From: Jiangella alkaliphila
GTDB lineage: Bacteria > Actinomycetota > Actinomycetes > Jiangellales > Jiangellaceae
Assembly (NCBI RefSeq): GCF_900105925.1
Contig: NZ_LT629791.1
Span: 7,224,001 to 7,288,000, forward strand
Reading direction: 5' to 3'
Length of the DNA stretch: 64,000 bases
This document shows, piece after piece, positions 45,770-55,080 of the stretch. A program made the translations under genes and the position numbers. Below the pieces are notes generated by a model. That model had not been told where the DNA came from. It saw only the letters and a list, made by a program, of their open reading frames with translations, and searched no databases. How positions within the stretch are numbered: position 1 is the stretch's first letter; every line of letters begins with the position of its first letter.

Positions 45770-47064
45770 TGGTCCTGACGGGGCGGGCCGCGGCGTTGGC
45801 GGCCATCGGCGCGGTGGTCGTCGCGGCCGCGGCGCCGTCATGGGCGGGCGTCCTGGGGGTGACGGCGGTCGTGCTGGCGCTGGCCCTGGTGGACGTGGCA
45901 CTGGCCGGCTCGCCGCGAGCGCTGCGGCTGTCCCGCGACGGCGACCGCACGGCCCGGCTGGGCACGACGGCGACGGTGCGGCTGAGCGTCCGCAACGACG
46001 GCCGCCGCCGGGTCCGCGGCCCGCTGCGCGACGCCTGGCCGCCGTCCGCGGGCGCCGTCGCCGACCGCGTCACCGTCGACCTCCCGGCCGGCGAGCGGCG
46101 GCTGATCGAGACCCAGCTGCGGCCCACCCGGCGCGGCGACCGGCCCGCGGACCGGGTGACGGTGCGCAGCCTCGGCCCGCTCGGGCTGGCCGGGCGGCAG
46201 GGCTCGCACGCCGTCCCGTGGACCGTGCGGGTGCTGCCGCCGTTCCAGGCCCGCCGGCACCTGCCGTCGCGGCTGGCCCGGCTGCGCGAGATCGACGGCC
46301 GGTCGGCGGTGCGCGTCCGCGGCCAGGGCACCGAGTTCGACTCGCTGCGCGAATACGTCCGCGGCGACGACGTCCGGTCCATCGACTGGCGCGCGACCGC
46401 CCGGCACGGCGGCGTCGTCGTGCGCACCTGGCGGCCCGAGCGCGACCGGCACGTGCTGGTCGTCCTCGACACCGGCCGCATGTCGGCCGGCCGGGTCGGC
46501 GACGAGCCGCGGCTGGACGCCGCCATCGACACCGCGCTGCTGCTCGGCGCCCTGGCCGCCCGCGCCGGCGACCGCGTCGACCTGCTCGCCTTCGACCGCC
46601 AGGTCCGCGCCGACGTCGCCCGGCTGGACGCCACCGACGTGCTGCGCCGGATGGTCGGCGCGCTGGCGGTGCTGGAGCCGGAGCTGCTGGAGACCGACTA
46701 CCGCCGGCTCACCGCCGAGATCCTGACCCGCGCCCGGCAGCACGCGCTGGTCGTCATCGTCACCGGGCTCGACTCCAGCGCCGTCGAGCTGGGACTGCTG
46801 CCCGTGATCGAACGACTGACCCGGCGACACACCGTCCTCGTCGCCTCGGTGGCCGACCCGCGACTGGCCGAGCTGGCGACCGCCCGGGGCGACTCCGACG
46901 CCGTCTACGCCGCTGCCGCCGCCGAGCACGACCGGCTGGCCCGTACGCAGGTGGCGGAGCTACTCTCCCGCCGAGGTGTCCACGTCGTCGATCAACCGCC
47001 GGCCGATCTCCCGCCCGCCGTCGCCGACGCTTACCTGGAGTTGAAGGCCAGTGGGCGGCTTTGA
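45769..47064 (+). CDS. DUF58 domain (von Willebrand A-like) protein
   Basis: A 431-residue protein. Two N-terminal membrane helices (about residues 5-45), an Ig-like strand region, then DUF58 with the signature GQGTEFDSLREYVRGDDVRSIDWRATARHG and a VWA-like part with a MIDAS-type start HVLVVLDTGRMSAG. Together with the MoxR ATPase one gene upstream it forms a common but poorly understood pair. ATG 45769 overlaps the moxR stop. The gene ends the plus-strand operon just before the nested repeat locus. Confidence 0.92.
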   Translation: MVLTGRAAALAAIGAVVVAAAAPSWAGVLGVTAVVLALALVDVALAGSPRALRLSRDGDRTARLGTTATVRLSVRNDGRRRVRGPLRDAWPPSAGAVADRVTVDLPAGERRLIETQLRPTRRGDRPADRVTVRSLGPLGLAGRQGSHAVPWTVRVLPPFQARRHLPSRLARLREIDGRSAVRVRGQGTEFDSLREYVRGDDVRSIDWRATARHGGVVVRTWRPERDRHVLVVLDTGRMSAGRVGDEPRLDAAIDTALLLGALAARAGDRVDLLAFDRQVRADVARLDATDVLRRMVGALAVLEPELLETDYRRLTAEILTRARQHALVVIVTGLDSSAVELGLLPVIERLTRRHTVLVASVADPRLAELATARGDSDAVYAAAAAEHDRLARTQVAELLSRRGVHVVDQPPADLPPAVADAYLELKASGRL

Positions 47065-47090
47065 TGCTGGTTTCGCCGGTGAGTTTGCCT

Positions 47091-47126
47091 AGTTGGGTGT
47101 CCCCCTGCTGCCCATTCTCTTAGGCC
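47091..47126. repeat. Outer inverted repeat, left arm
   Basis: 36 nt matching the reverse complement of 48474-48509 at 32 of 36 positions, including the shared core GTCCCCCTGCTGCCCATT. It begins 27 bp after the DUF58 stop. The arms lie next to the two convergent stop codons, as a bidirectional terminator would, but are now 1.35 kb apart. Confidence 0.85.
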
Positions 47127-47450
47127 GCAGCTATCAGGGGGACGGGGAAGAACCGGGCACAGCCCGGGCCATTTGCGCCGTTCGCCGGGATTCGCCTAGC
47201 CGGCCCTCGACCCGGGCGGTCGTCCTCGATGGCAAAAGACGTCCTCGAGCCCCGCAGACCACGGCTCCCGACATCGAGGACGACCACCCCCATCAACGAC
47301 GGCGAGACCTCACCCGCCACCGACACACCTCACCCGCCAAACGACCACACCCGGCACCGATCCAGCCGTCATCCGTTCCTCACGCGAGTGAGGTACTCCC
47401 CACGCGAGTGAGGACCGGCGCCACACTCCCCCCGTCCCCCTGATAGCTGC
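47127..47450. repeat. 324-bp segment bounded by 21-bp perfect inverted repeats
   Basis: Bases 47127-47147 and 47430-47450 are perfect reverse complements (shared core CTATCAGGGGGACGGGG). Inside are a second inverted repeat, GTCGTCCTCGATG (47219-47231) with CATCGAGGACGAC (47272-47284), and a 13-nt direct repeat CACGCGAGTGAGG at 47381 and 47401. No convincing coding frame. It resembles a small non-autonomous element or a set of stacked terminators. Confidence 0.7.
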
Positions 47451-47454
47451 CGAG

Positions 47455-48389
47455 TTCTTAGTAAGTGTTGGGAAAGGTGCTATCTGGGGTGCGCGGGTTG
47501 CCATGGGCGTCGTCCGGGCGCGGGTGCCAGGCGTCGGGTCATGAGGCCGATCATCGCCCACTTGATCATCGCTTCGGAGTGTTCGGGGAGGCGTTCGTAG
47601 TCGCGTGCCAGGCGTCGGGTTCGCATCAGCCAGGACAGTGTTCGTTCGACCACCCAGCGGCGCGGGAGGACTTCGAAGGTGTGCCGGCCCTCGGGTTTGC
47701 GCACGATGTCGACCAGGATGCGGCAGTGCTGCTGGGCCCAGGCGATCAGCTTGCCGACGTAGCCGCCATCGGCCCAGACCAGCGCGATCGAGGGCATGGC
47801 CATCTTCGCCCGCGCCAGCACCGGGCGGGCGCCGACGCGGTCTTGCAGGCCGGCCGTGGTGACCAGCACCACGATGAGCAGCCCGAGGGTGTCGGTGACG
47901 ATGTGGCGTTTGCGGCCGTTCACCTTCTTACCAGCGTCGTAGCCCCGACTGTCGCGCCCGACGGTGTCCGCGCCCTTCACCGACTGGGCGTCCACGATCC
48001 CTGCGCTGGCCATCGGGTCACGCCCGTTCCCATCACGAACCTGAGCGCGCAGCGCGTCGTGGATCCGGTCGGTCACCCCGGCCTCGTTCCAGGTCTTGAA
48101 GTACCAGTACACCGTGTCCCACGGCGCGAAGTCGTGCGGCAACTGCCGCCACGAACAACCCGTCCGATTCACGTACAAGATCGCGTCCACGATCCGGCGC
48201 CGGGCATGCTTGGCCGGACGCCCACCCGGCTTCACCGGCACCATCGGCGCGATCAACTCCCACTGCGCATCGGTCAGGTCCGACGGGTACCGCGGTGTCG
48301 ACGACGTGTCCATGAACCACCACAATCACCACGTCCGTCACATCAGTCACGCAGGCACGCCGAACCACTTTCCCAACACGTACTAAGAA
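47455..48389. mobile_element. IS5 family insertion sequence
   Basis: Terminal inverted repeats of 22 nt (47455-47476 and 48368-48389, 21 of 22 matching; core GTGTTGGGAAAG) flank one transposase gene. The 935-bp span is normal for the family. If the outer TTCT/AGAA bases belong to the target, the element is 47461-48383 with a TA duplication. The intact gene and near-identical ends suggest a recent arrival. Confidence 0.88.
47480..48313 (-). CDS. IS5 family transposase (DDE)
   Basis: A 277-residue transposase. N-terminal DUF4096-type domain (PSDLTDAQWELIAPMVPVKPGGRP; CSWRQLPHDFAPWDTVYWYF) then a DDE catalytic core: the first Asp in IVDAQSVKG, the second in ALVWADGGYVG, and the Glu in WVVERTLSWLMRTRRLARDYE with the family Y-(2)-R-(3)-E pattern. 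The frame is complete and unbroken, so it may be active. ATG 48313; the stop codon lies 4 bp inside the left inverted repeat. Confidence 0.92.
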   Translation of the reverse strand: MDTSSTPRYPSDLTDAQWELIAPMVPVKPGGRPAKHARRRIVDAILYVNRTGCSWRQLPHDFAPWDTVYWYFKTWNEAGVTDRIHDALRAQVRDGNGRDPMASAGIVDAQSVKGADTVGRDSRGYDAGKKVNGRKRHIVTDTLGLLIVVLVTTAGLQDRVGARPVLARAKMAMPSIALVWADGGYVGKLIAWAQQHCRILVDIVRKPEGRHTFEVLPRRWVVERTLSWLMRTRRLARDYERLPEHSEAMIKWAMIGLMTRRLAPAPGRRPWQPAHPR

Positions 48390-48473
48390 CGGGGACGCGC
48401 GGATCAAGTCCAGAGCCCCCAACCACAGACCACCGCAACCAGCAGAGGCGTCGGACTTGAGGCGCGGGTCCAC

Positions 48474-48509
48474 GGCTTAAGAAAATGGGCAGCAGGGGGA
48501 CGGCCAACT
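48474..48509. repeat. Outer inverted repeat, right arm
   Basis: Partner of 47091-47126 (four mismatches). It ends within the stop codon of the stage II sporulation M-like gene (48508-48510). Confidence 0.85.
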
Positions 48510-49509
48510 ACCCGGCAACGGGCAGCGTGTCCGCGCGGGCGGAGCGGTCGATGTCGCCGACCTCACCAGCGAGAACAGCCCGCCGGCCGTAGACCCAGAC
48601 GTAGGCAAGGAACAGCACCTCGGCGAGCACTCCGATGGCGATGCGGGCCCACGTGGGCAGGCCGGACGGCGTCACGAACGCCTCGATGACGCCGGAGACG
48701 AGCAGGACGCAGGCCAGCCCGAGCGCCATGCCGAGCGTGGCCCGGCCCGTCTCGGCCAGCGCCTCGCCGCGGCTGCGCGGGCCGGGATCGACGACCGTCC
48801 AGCCGAGCCGCAGCCCGGCGCCGGCCGCGACAAAGACGGCGGTCAGTTCGAGCAGGCCGTGCGGGGTGATGAGCCCGAAGAAGACGTCCAGCCGGCCGGC
48901 CGCGGCCATCAGTCCGGCGGACGCGGCGACGTTGACGGCGTTCATCCAGAGCACGTAGACGACCGGGATGCCGAGGAAGACGCCGAGCGCGAGGCAGGCC
49001 GCCGCCACCCAGGCGTTGTTCACCCACACCTGCGCCGCGAACGAGCCGGCCGGGTTCTCGGAGTAGTAGTCCTCGAAGTCGTGCTCGACGAGCTGGCGGA
49101 TCTCGTCCGGCGCGCCGATCGTCGCCTGCACGCCGGGGTTGGCGGCGACCCACCAGGCGATGGCGACGGACACGACGGCGAAGGCGAGGGCCGCGCCGAC
49201 CCACCAGCGCCGGTTGAGGTACACCGCCGCTGGGAAGCCGACGGTGAGGAAGCGGACGACGTCGCGCCAGCCGGGGTCGTGGGCGCCGGCGATCGCCGTC
49301 CGGGCCCGGGCCACGAGGGCCGACAGCCGGCCGAGCAGGACGGGGTCGGGCGCGGCGGAGCGCATGGTGGACAGGTGCGTCGACGCCGCCCGGTAGAGCG
49401 CGACCAGCTCGTCGGCCTCCGGGCCGGTCAGCTTGCCGCGGCGGCGGACCAGCTGCTCGAGGCGGTCCCACTCGGCGCGGTGCGCGGCGACGAACGCGTC
49501 GAGGTCCAC
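48508..49509 (-). CDS. Stage II sporulation protein M-like (SpoIIM) membrane protein
   Basis: A 333-residue membrane protein of the SpoIIM/DUF95 family. A soluble N terminus (VDLDAFVAAHRAEWDRLEQLVRRRG; ADELVALYRAASTHLSTMR) is followed by about five or six helices with the conserved NNAWVAAACLALGVFLGIPVVY and LITPHGLLELTAVFVAAGAG. This non-sporulation actinobacterial branch is regularly found divergent from an RDD gene and near MoxR/DUF58 genes. Start GTG 49509 is only 18 bp from the divergent RDD start. In Bacillus SpoIIM joins an engulfment peptidoglycan-hydrolase complex; that role cannot be assumed here. Confidence 0.88.
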   Translation of the reverse strand: MDLDAFVAAHRAEWDRLEQLVRRRGKLTGPEADELVALYRAASTHLSTMRSAAPDPVLLGRLSALVARARTAIAGAHDPGWRDVVRFLTVGFPAAVYLNRRWWVGAALAFAVVSVAIAWWVAANPGVQATIGAPDEIRQLVEHDFEDYYSENPAGSFAAQVWVNNAWVAAACLALGVFLGIPVVYVLWMNAVNVAASAGLMAAAGRLDVFFGLITPHGLLELTAVFVAAGAGLRLGWTVVDPGPRSRGEALAETGRATLGMALGLACVLLVSGVIEAFVTPSGLPTWARIAIGVLAEVLFLAYVWVYGRRAVLAGEVGDIDRSARADTLPVAG

Positions 49510-49527
49510 CTGAGGCAGACTATCGGG

Positions 49528-50391
49528 GTGAGCGACCTGGTGACCGGCGAGGCCGTCCCCCTCGAGCTGCGGCTGGCCAAACTGCCGTCGCGGGCGCTCG
49601 GGCTGCTGCTCGACGCACTGGTGCTGGCGGTGCTGGGGTTCGCGCTGCTGTTGCTGTTCGGCCAGGTCGCGCCGGGGGTCGACGAGGCGCTGGCGACCGC
49701 GCTGGTCATCGGCGGGACGGTGTTCTTGCTGGTCGTCGTGCCCACGACGGTCGAGACGCTGACCCGCGGCAAGTCGCTCGGGAAGGCGGCGGCGGGGCTG
49801 CGCGTGGTCCGCGACGACGGCGGCCCGATCCGGTTCCGGCACGCCCTGGTCCGCGCGTTGGCCGGGGTGTTCGCCGACTTCGTGCTCACGCTGGGCGTCG
49901 GCGCGATGGTCTGCTCGCTGCTGAACTCACGCGACAAGCGCATCGGCGACGTGCTGGCCGGCACCGTCGTCATCCGCGAGCGGATCCCGTCGACGGCCGC
50001 GCCGCCGCCGGTCCTCGACCCGCGCCTGGCCGGGTGGGCGGCGTCGCTGGAGTTGTCCCGGCTGCCCGACCGGCTCGCCATGGCCGCCCGGTCGCTGCTG
50101 GCCAGGGCGCCGCAGTTGGCGCCCGAGGTGCGCACCCGGCTGGCCGTCGACCTCGCGAACGAGATGGCCGCGGTGGTCAGCCCGCCGCCCCCGCCCGGGC
50201 TGCAGCCGTGGGACTACCTCGCCGCCGTGCTCGCCGAGCGCCGCCGCCGCGACACCCTGCGCTACGGCGTCCCGCCACCCCAGCCCCAGCAGCCCCCACC
50301 CCAGCAAGCGCCGCCGCGACCAACACCGCCGCCCACGCAGCCGCCGGCGGCGCCGTCGCGCACCGACGGCGGCTTCGCGCCCCCGTCGTGA
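49528..50391 (+). CDS. RDD family membrane protein
   Basis: A 287-residue protein with an RDD domain (about residues 18-150): LPSRALGLLLDALVLAV with the R-x-L-D pattern, TLTRGKSLGKAAAGLRVVRDDG, and SRDKRIGDVLAGTVVI. Three helices are visible. The C-terminal 45 residues are nearly pure Pro/Gln/Ala. RDD proteins are thought to be transporters or channel-like; the substrate is unknown. GTG 49528 is 18 bp from the SpoIIM-like start, so at least one transcript is probably leaderless. Confidence 0.9.
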   Translation: MSDLVTGEAVPLELRLAKLPSRALGLLLDALVLAVLGFALLLLFGQVAPGVDEALATALVIGGTVFLLVVVPTTVETLTRGKSLGKAAAGLRVVRDDGGPIRFRHALVRALAGVFADFVLTLGVGAMVCSLLNSRDKRIGDVLAGTVVIRERIPSTAAPPPVLDPRLAGWAASLELSRLPDRLAMAARSLLARAPQLAPEVRTRLAVDLANEMAAVVSPPPPPGLQPWDYLAAVLAERRRRDTLRYGVPPPQPQQPPPQQAPPRPTPPPTQPPAAPSRTDGGFAPPS

Positions 50392-51242
50392 CCACCGGGT
50401 ACCGCCGCTCCGACGGCGCCGGCCCGGCGCAGCTGGCCGCGATGCAAGCGCTGGCGAGCAGGCTGTGGAGCTGGTCCAGCCGCTGGCATCCGGGCGAGCT
50501 GGCGTGGTTCTGGTGCGAGCACGGCCGCCCGGACCCGTCCTGGCGCCTGGCCCACTGGCGGCACGGCGACCGCGTCGTCGCCTGGGCGTGGGCGCGCGCG
50601 GGCCGCCTGGACCTGCAGCTCGACCCGGCGCATCTCGCGCTGACGGAGCGGATCGTGGCCTGGTCCGGCGCGACCTCGGTGACGGTGCTGGACGCCGAGA
50701 CCGCGCTGGCCGCGGACCTGGCCCGGCACGGCTACCTCCGCCAGGACGACGCCCGGTTCTTCGCGCACCTGCGCCGCCCGCTGGCCGGTCTCCCGGACGT
50801 TCCGACGCTGCCGAACGGGTACACGCTGCGGCCGGTGGCCGGTCCGGCCGACGCCGCCGCGCGAGCCGCCGTCCACGCCGCCGCGTTCGACGTCACCATG
50901 ACCGAGGCCGGCTACCGCGGCGTCATGCGGGCGCCGTCGTACCGGCCGGAGCTGGACTGGCTGGTCCTCGCGCCGGACGGCACCCCGGCCGCGTCCGCGC
51001 TGGCCTGGGTCGACGGCGAGATCGCCGTGCTGGAGCCCGTCGGCACCGATCCGCGGCACCGCCGCCGGGGCCTGGCCGCGGCGGCGACGCTGGCCGCGCT
51101 GAGCGCCGCGAGCGATCTGGGCGCAAAGCACGCAAGGGTCTGCGCCCGCGGCGACGACGGGTACCCCGCCGCCCGGGCGGCGTACGAGGCGCTCGGCTTC
51201 CGGGCCTACGCCCGCAACGTGCGCCTCGCCCGCCCCGGCTGA
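50388..51242 (+). CDS. GNAT family N-acetyltransferase
   Basis: A 284-residue protein with two GNAT-like halves. The N-terminal half is degenerate (WHPGELAWFWCEHGRPDPSW...). The C-terminal half has the acetyl-CoA loop pattern VGTDPRHRRRGLAAAATLAAL and the closing ARAAYEALGFRAY, so it is the likely active half. The acceptor is unknown. GTG 50388 overlaps the RDD stop (GTGA), forming a two-gene operon. Confidence 0.85.
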   Translation: MTTGYRRSDGAGPAQLAAMQALASRLWSWSSRWHPGELAWFWCEHGRPDPSWRLAHWRHGDRVVAWAWARAGRLDLQLDPAHLALTERIVAWSGATSVTVLDAETALAADLARHGYLRQDDARFFAHLRRPLAGLPDVPTLPNGYTLRPVAGPADAAARAAVHAAAFDVTMTEAGYRGVMRAPSYRPELDWLVLAPDGTPAASALAWVDGEIAVLEPVGTDPRHRRRGLAAAATLAALSAASDLGAKHARVCARGDDGYPAARAAYEALGFRAYARNVRLARPG

Positions 51243-51252
51243 GCGCGCGCCG

Positions 51253-52689
<1,437 letters not shown>

Positions 52690-52718
52690 GGAACGGTTCC
52701 TCTCAGAGGACGGCGGGT

Positions 52719-52765
52719 GGGCCGGACGCAGGGCGCGACGAGGCGCCGATCACGTCGTCCGGCCC
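52719..52765 (-). promoter_or_regulatory. Hairpin in the ahcY leader
   Basis: GGGCCGGACG (52719-52728) pairs with CGTCCGGCCC (52756-52765), closing a 27-nt GC-rich loop, about 30 nt before the ahcY start. A second small GGACCCAGATGGGTC hairpin lies upstream of it. It does not match the SAH riboswitch as I remember it, so it may be an unrelated attenuator or the terminator of the CDF gene on the same strand. Confidence 0.45.
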
Positions 52766-52825
52766 GGCACGACCCATCTGGGTCCGCGGCATCACCTGCG
52801 CCGGTTGGTCACGAGCGATTCTACG

Positions 52826-53776
52826 TCACGGTGCGGGCGCCGCCGCGCGGTCGATGTCGGGCTCGAGGAAGATGTGCGTCGCCTCCGGCACCGCCGCCCG
52901 GATGCGTTCCTCGGCGCCGTTGATCGCGGCCGCGATCTGCTCGCCCGTCTGGTCCGTGCGCACGGCCAGCTTGGCGGCGACCAGCAGCTCCTCCGGGCCG
53001 GTGTAGAGCGTGCGCAGGTGGATGACGCGGCCGATGTCGTCGCCCGCGGTGGCGGCGGCGAGGATCTTGTTCACGTTCTCCTCGGCCGCGCCCTCGCCGA
53101 TGAGCAGGCTGGACATCTCGATGGCCAGGATGACGGCGATGACCACGAGCAGCAGGCCGATGGCCGCGGTGCCGGCGACGTCCCAGTAGGCGTTGTCGGT
53201 GATCAGGGCCATGCCGACGCCGATCAGGGCGAAGACGAGGCCGATCAGCGCGCCGAGGTCCTCGAGCAGGATGACCGGCAGCTCCGGCGACTTGTGCCGG
53301 CGGACGAACTGGACCCACGACTTGCTCTGGCGGACCTTGTTGGACTCGACGATCGCGGTGCGGAACGAGAAGATCTCCATGACGATCGCGGCGACCAGCA
53401 CGACGATCGGCACCCACCACCAGTCGCCCTCGAGCAGCTCGTTCGGGTGCCCGTCGCGGGTCTCCTCGTACTTGTGGAACGCCTCGTACAGCGCGAACAG
53501 GCCACCGACGCTGAACAGCACGATCGCGACGATGAACGCGAACACGTACCGCACCCGGCCGTAGCCGAACGGGTGCTCGGGCGTCGCCTTGCGCTGGGCG
53601 CGCCGGCCGCCGACCAGCAGCAGCACCTGGTTGCCGGCGTCGGCGCAGGAGTGCACCGCCTCGGCCAGCATCGACGAGGCACCGGTCAGCGCGAACGCGA
53701 TGAACTTGGTGATCGCGATGCCGGTGTTCGCCAGCAGGGCCGCGACGACCGCCTTGGTCCCACCTTCAGTGGCCAT
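52826..53776 (-). CDS. Cation diffusion facilitator, ZnT9-like
   Basis: A 316-residue membrane transporter of the CDF family, moving divalent metal out of the cytoplasm. Six helices; the first metal site is HSCAD in AEAVHSCADAGNQVLLL (about residues 41-50). In the fifth helix the usual H/D-x-x-x-D is replaced by LLEDLGALIGL, as in the ZNT9 branch, so metal choice may differ from classic zinc exporters. A short cytoplasmic C-terminal domain follows. ATG 53776 has GAAGG upstream. It is 42 bp after the manA stop on the same strand. Confidence 0.9.
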   Translation of the reverse strand: MATEGGTKAVVAALLANTGIAITKFIAFALTGASSMLAEAVHSCADAGNQVLLLVGGRRAQRKATPEHPFGYGRVRYVFAFIVAIVLFSVGGLFALYEAFHKYEETRDGHPNELLEGDWWWVPIVVLVAAIVMEIFSFRTAIVESNKVRQSKSWVQFVRRHKSPELPVILLEDLGALIGLVFALIGVGMALITDNAYWDVAGTAAIGLLLVVIAVILAIEMSSLLIGEGAAEENVNKILAAATAGDDIGRVIHLRTLYTGPEELLVAAKLAVRTDQTGEQIAAAINGAEERIRAAVPEATHIFLEPDIDRAAAPAP

Positions 53777-53818
53777 GGGTCAGGGATTCCTTCGCTTCGG
53801 TGCGTGCATGGTCAGGGA

Positions 53819-54982
53819 CTATCGTGCCTGGTCGAGGGCGGTGGTGAGGGTGAACGCCACGCCGTCGCCGGTGAGTGCCGTGTCGGGCTCGGACGCCGGG
53901 ACGAACGCCGCCCGGCCGCGGGCCAGCGCGACGCCGTCGACCGAGGCCGTGCCCTCGACGACGAGGACGAGGCACGGGCCGGGCGCGATGACCCCGGCGC
54001 GGCTCAGCAGCACCCGCGCCAGCCGCAGCTCGTCGACGCCCGGCACGGGGTACAGCTCGATGCCCGGGTCGATCACCACGGGCGGGACCAGCACCTCGCC
54101 GCGCGGCTCGTAGCGCAGGATCCGCAGCACCTCGGCGGTGTCGACGTGCTTGGGCGTCAGCCCGGCGCGCAGCGTGTTGTCGGAGCTGGCCTGCGGTTCG
54201 ACGGCGACGCCGGACAGGTAGGCGTGCGGGACGCCGGCCGGGACGAACACCGCCTCGCCGGGCTCCAGCACGTGGTGGCGCAGCAGCAGCGCCAGCAGCA
54301 GCCCGCGGTCGTGCGGGTAGGCCTCGGCGAGCCGGTGCACCAGCCCGAACCGCGGGTCCGCGCGCCGCGCCGACGCCTCCGCCGTCAGGGCCGTGACGAT
54401 CTGCGTGGCCGCGGCGGCGTCGAGGGTGAGCCAGCGGCGGACCAGCCGTTCCAGCCCGTCGTCGTCGCGCAGGACGGCGGCCGCGCCGACGAGGTCGGGG
54501 TGCTCGCTCTGCTCCAGCGACGCGGCGACGGCGGCGGGGTCGTCGAACCCAACCAGCGCCTCGAACGGGGTGACGGCGACCGCCATCTCGGGCTTGTGGT
54601 TGCGGTCGTGGTACGAGCGGCGCGGGTCGTCCAGTGCGAGGCCGGCGGCGTCCTCGGCGGCGTACCCCTCGACGGCCTGCTCGATGGTGGGGTGCACCTG
54701 GATCGACAGCGGCCGCTCGACCGCGAGCACCTTCAGCAGGAACGGCAGCCGCGGCCCGAACCGGCGCACGACGGCGTCGCCGAGCGTCCCCACGGGGTCG
54801 GCCTCGATCAGCGCCGACAGCGGCCGCCCGTCGCCCGCCACCGTCGACGGCGACCCCGGGTGCGCGCCGACCCACAGCTCCGCCTCAGGCTGCCCGGACG
54901 GAGCCCGGCCGAGCAGCTCGGCGATGACGGTGGGCGAACCCCACGCGTAGGAACGCACCGGGTTGTCCAGAAGCACGGCCAC
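53819..54982 (-). CDS. manA: Mannose-6-phosphate isomerase, class I
   Basis: Interconverts fructose-6-phosphate and mannose-6-phosphate, feeding GDP-mannose for cell-wall glycans. The 387-residue cupin enzyme shows NPVRSYAWGS, ELWVGAHPGSPS, FLLKVLAVERPLSIQVHPTIEQA (zinc-binding QVH), YHDRNHKPEM, FVPAGVPHAYLSG and EPQASSDNTLRAGLTPK. Start uncertain: GTG 54982 (used), GTG 54976 or ATG 55009. It shares direction with manB but a hairpin at 55026-55069 separates it from the upstream SIS gene. Confidence 0.95.
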   Translation of the reverse strand: MAVLLDNPVRSYAWGSPTVIAELLGRAPSGQPEAELWVGAHPGSPSTVAGDGRPLSALIEADPVGTLGDAVVRRFGPRLPFLLKVLAVERPLSIQVHPTIEQAVEGYAAEDAAGLALDDPRRSYHDRNHKPEMAVAVTPFEALVGFDDPAAVAASLEQSEHPDLVGAAAVLRDDDGLERLVRRWLTLDAAAATQIVTALTAEASARRADPRFGLVHRLAEAYPHDRGLLLALLLRHHVLEPGEAVFVPAGVPHAYLSGVAVEPQASSDNTLRAGLTPKHVDTAEVLRILRYEPRGEVLVPPVVIDPGIELYPVPGVDELRLARVLLSRAGVIAPGPCLVLVVEGTASVDGVALARGRAAFVPASEPDTALTGDGVAFTLTTALDQAR

Positions 54983-55025
54983 GAGCCGAGAGCCTAGTTG
55001 ACGCCGCATCAGGAACTCGCGTTGC

Positions 55026-55069
55026 CGGGAGGGAGTTCTCCTCGCTACAGCGGGTAGAAGTCCCTCCCG
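55026..55069 (-). terminator. Hairpin between the SIS gene and manA
   Basis: CGGGAGGGA (55026-55034) pairs with TCCCTCCCG (55061-55069); TTCT/AGAA extend the stem after one mismatch. It lies 11 bp after the SIS gene stop and before manA, so it may end or attenuate the manB-trm112-SIS transcript. Confidence 0.6.
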
Positions 55070-55080
55070 ACCGACGATCG

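Noticed and set aside
47381-47413. Two CACGCGAGTGAGG copies as a CRISPR-like array
   Set aside because: Only two copies with a 7-nt spacer; no array and no cas genes.
47093-47443. 116-residue open frame in the repeat locus
   Set aside because: It crosses several inverted repeats, has no family features and no ribosome site.
52690-52825. SAH riboswitch upstream of ahcY
   Set aside because: The leader has hairpins but I could not match the conserved core I recall for that class; kept only as a structured leader.
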